Source: Candidatus Omnitrophota bacterium (GTDB lineage: Bacteria; Omnitrophota; Koll11; Gygaellales; Profunditerraquicolaceae). Taken from it: a stretch of DNA of 17,447 bases. This document shows positions 15,193 to 17,447 of this stretch, one piece after another. The number at the start of each line of letters is the position of its first letter. Within the stretch, counting starts at the first letter, position 1. The translations under genes and the position numbers were made by a program. The stretch spans positions 1 through 17,447 of the forward strand of contig JAQULD010000021.1 in the NCBI GenBank assembly GCA_028719045.1. Direction: 5' to 3'. The notes beneath the pieces are model-generated. The model did no database searches. It worked only from the letters and a program-made list of their open reading frames with translations, and was not told where the DNA came from.

Positions 15193-17447
15193 ATGGATAT
15201 AAAGCTTTCCGAGAACGCTTTGAAGGTATTGGAGAGAAGATACCTTAAAAGAGATGAGTCGGGGAAGGTGGTCGAGACGCCGGAAGAAATGTTTTCCCGC
15301 GTAGCGGAGGCGATCGCGGCCGCGGACAAAGCTTACGGCAGGAGTGAAAAGGAAATCGCCAAGCTAAAGAACGCTTTTTATGAAGCGATGACTTCCCTGG
15401 AATTTGTGCCGAATTCACCGTGTCTTATGAACGCAGGAAAAGAGTTGGGCCAGCTTAGCGCCTGTTTTACTCTCCCCATCGAAGATTCGATGGAATCTAT
15501 ATTCGAAACGTTAAAGGCCACCAGTCTTATTCATAAATCAGGAGGCGGTACAGGTTTTTCTTTTTCAAGGCTAAGACCCAAGAACGCGGTAGTAAAAACC
15601 ACCGGAGGGATTGCCTCGGGCCCTATTTCATTCATGAAAGTTTATGACGCCGCGACAGAGGCGGTAAAACAGGGCGGTACCCGCCGCGGGGCGAATATGG
15701 GGATCTTGAGGGTCGATCATCCTGATGTCTTGGAATTCGTAACCTGCAAGGAAAACAACAAGATGATCACTAACTTCAACATCTCCGTCGCAGTCACCGA
15801 TGAATTCATGAAAAGGCTGGAGAAAAATGAGAATTATGATTTAATCGATCCCCATTCGCAAAAACCGTTTAAAAGCATAAGCGCTAAAGAAGTTTTCGAT
15901 CTGGTGGTAAAACAAGCGCATAAAAACGGCGAGCCGGGAGTGATTTTCATTGACCGTATTAATCAGGATAATCCTACCCCGAAACTGGGAAAGATCGAAA
16001 GCACTAACCCTTGCGGCGAACAGCCTCTTCTGCCTTATGAGAGCTGCGATCTCGGCTCGATAAACCTGGACAGGATGTTTAAGGTGGGCAATTCAGGCGT
16101 CGAGATAGACTGGGAAAAATTAAAAAGAATAACCGCCCTGGCCGTGCATTTCCTGGATAACCTGATCGACGTGAATAAATTCCCCCTGCCGCAGATCGAG
16201 AAGGCGACGAAAGTAACCCGTAAGATCGGCCTTGGCGTTATGGGCTGGGCCAGTTTATTGATACGCCTGGGCATTCCTTATAACAGCGAAGAGGCGGTGG
16301 CCCTTGCGGAAAAAGTGATGTCTTTCATCTTGGATGAATCGACGGTTAAATCGCAGGAATTGGCTAAAGAAAAAGGGACATTCCCCGCTTACAAAGGAAG
16401 CACGTGGGACAGGAAAAATATCCCCATAAGGAACGCGACATTGACGACTATAGCTCCGACGGGCACGATCAGTATTATCGCCGGGCCGTGTTCTTCCGGT
16501 ATCGAACCTCTCTTTGCCATTGTCTATTACCGCAACGTTATGGATAACGATAAACTCGTTGAGGTGGAGCCTTTATTCGAAGAAGTCGCCCGCAAAAGAG
16601 GTTTTTACAGCAGGCAGTTAATGGAGAAAATCGCGGAAAGCGCGTCGCTGCATGAGATCGAAGGGATACCGGAAGACGTAAAAAGGATCTTCGTCACCGC
16701 CCACGATATTTCCCCGGAATGGCACGTAAGGATGCAGGCGGCCTTTCAGAAATACGTGCACAACGCGGTTTCAAAAACAGTTAATTTCCCGAACAGCGCG
16801 GCAATAGACGATGTCAGTAAATCCTATTTATTGTCTTACAAGTTGAATTGCAAAGGCATTACAGTTTACCGCGACAGGAGCCGAGAGGAGCAGGTGTTGA
16901 ACATCGCCCATAAGCAGCCCGAGGCCCGCGTACAGGAGTCAAAACTTGAAGTCGGCAAGATCGCTCCGCGCCCGAGGCCTGAGGTCATCACCGGCACGAC
17001 CACGAAAGTCGCCACCGGATGCGGTAATTTGTATGTGACTATAAATATTGACGAAGAATCAAAGCCTTTCGAGCTCTTTACCCAGATGGGGAAAGCCGGC
17101 GGCTGCGCCGCTTCTCAGCTGGAAGCTTTGGGCAGGATGGTTTCCCTGGCTTTTCGCTCCGGCATCGAAGTAAAATCCATAATCGAACAATTGCGTAATA
17201 TCCGTTGCCCGTCTCCTTCCTGGGAAAAGGGCCAGCGGATATTCTCCTGCGCGGACGCGATCGCGCGCGTAGTCGAGAAAAGGCTGGTTAGCGACCAACA
17301 GGACGCGATGAAGCTGGAGATGGTAACTTCAGCCATGAAGCATTCATCCGAAGAAGAGTCCGTCTCTGACACTGAAAGCAGCCCCCGCGGAGAGATTGTG
17401 GGCGTTTGCCCCGATTGCGGAGGGGCGCTGCGCCATGAGGAAGGCTG
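15193..17447 (+). CDS. nrdJ: Adenosylcobalamin-dependent (class II) ribonucleotide reductase, 3' end cut by the window
   Basis: Reduces ribonucleotides to deoxyribonucleotides using a B12-generated thiyl radical; cytoplasmic, oxygen-independent. The 751 codons present cover nearly the whole protein. C91 (LSACFTLP) and C285 (ESCDLGS) form the redox pair, and NPCGE (272-276) holds the thiyl-radical C274; the 11-residue spacing from radical Cys to redox Cys equals that of Thermotoga NrdJ (C322, C333). TTIAPTGTISIIAG is the conserved phosphate-binding segment. The C-terminal TSCPD-type region follows (GCGNLYVTIN, GKAGGCAASQLEALGR, RCPSPSW), then the start of a zinc-like tail (VCPDCGGALRHEEG). No N-terminal ATP-cone is present. 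A few residues with the last cysteines lie beyond the edge. Two NrdR boxes precede its promoter. Confidence 0.97.
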   Translation, partial: MDIKLSENALKVLERRYLKRDESGKVVETPEEMFSRVAEAIAAADKAYGRSEKEIAKLKNAFYEAMTSLEFVPNSPCLMNAGKELGQLSACFTLPIEDSMESIFETLKATSLIHKSGGGTGFSFSRLRPKNAVVKTTGGIASGPISFMKVYDAATEAVKQGGTRRGANMGILRVDHPDVLEFVTCKENNKMITNFNISVAVTDEFMKRLEKNENYDLIDPHSQKPFKSISAKEVFDLVVKQAHKNGEPGVIFIDRINQDNPTPKLGKIESTNPCGEQPLLPYESCDLGSINLDRMFKVGNSGVEIDWEKLKRITALAVHFLDNLIDVNKFPLPQIEKATKVTRKIGLGVMGWASLLIRLGIPYNSEEAVALAEKVMSFILDESTVKSQELAKEKGTFPAYKGSTWDRKNIPIRNATLTTIAPTGTISIIAGPCSSGIEPLFAIVYYRNVMDNDKLVEVEPLFEEVARKRGFYSRQLMEKIAESASLHEIEGIPEDVKRIFVTAHDISPEWHVRMQAAFQKYVHNAVSKTVNFPNSAAIDDVSKSYLLSYKLNCKGITVYRDRSREEQVLNIAHKQPEARVQESKLEVGKIAPRPRPEVITGTTTKVATGCGNLYVTINIDEESKPFELFTQMGKAGGCAASQLEALGRMVSLAFRSGIEVKSIIEQLRNIRCPSPSWEKGQRIFSCADAIARVVEKRLVSDQQDAMKLEMVTSAMKHSSEEESVSDTESSPRGEIVGVCPDCGGALRHEEG

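Overview
The window looks like chromosomal DNA from an uncultured, Gram-negative-type, anaerobic bacterium. Protein style and gene content (Rnf complex, B12-dependent ribonucleotide reductase, a reduced FtsH-like protease, coiled-coil and lipoprotein genes with few recognisable relatives) suggest a Candidatus Omnitrophota-like lineage. That placement is inference; nothing here is a phylogenetic marker I could test. All three stop codons end ordinary genes, so the genetic code appears standard. I see no CRISPR array, transposase, prophage or rRNA.

Left part (1-1932). The 3' end of an unrecognised plus-strand gene meets a hairpin that can terminate both strands. On the minus strand, a consensus promoter (1904-1932) drives eno (enolase), ftsB (divisome coiled-coil protein, ATGA overlap with eno) and initiator tRNA-fMet.

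Plus-strand group (1944-4565). A membrane FtsH-type AAA protease with an unusually short extracytoplasmic loop is followed by a lipoprotein gene and a small ORF. The last two look like one broken gene (in-frame TAG plus a one-base frameshift).

Rnf operon (11373 down to 4555, minus strand). A consensus promoter precedes tRNA-Thr(CGU), then an MFS transporter, rnfC, rnfG, rnfD, rnfE, rnfA, rnfB and purN. Most junctions are 4-bp ATGA overlaps, so the set is probably translated as a coupled unit. Rnf couples ferredoxin:NAD+ oxidoreduction to ion movement across the membrane. The order C-G-D-E-A-B swaps rnfD and rnfG relative to the common C-D-G-E-A-B.

Right part (11414-17447, plus strand). A ROK-family repressor is transcribed divergently from the tRNA-Thr/Rnf operon. 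It is followed by a membrane-anchored coiled-coil protein whose frame is interrupted by a TGA 16 codons before a second stop, then a LacI-family regulator, then nrdJ (adenosylcobalamin-dependent ribonucleotide reductase), which runs off the right edge just before its end. The nrdJ promoter is preceded by two palindromes 31 bp apart that match the NrdR box, indicating NrdR control.
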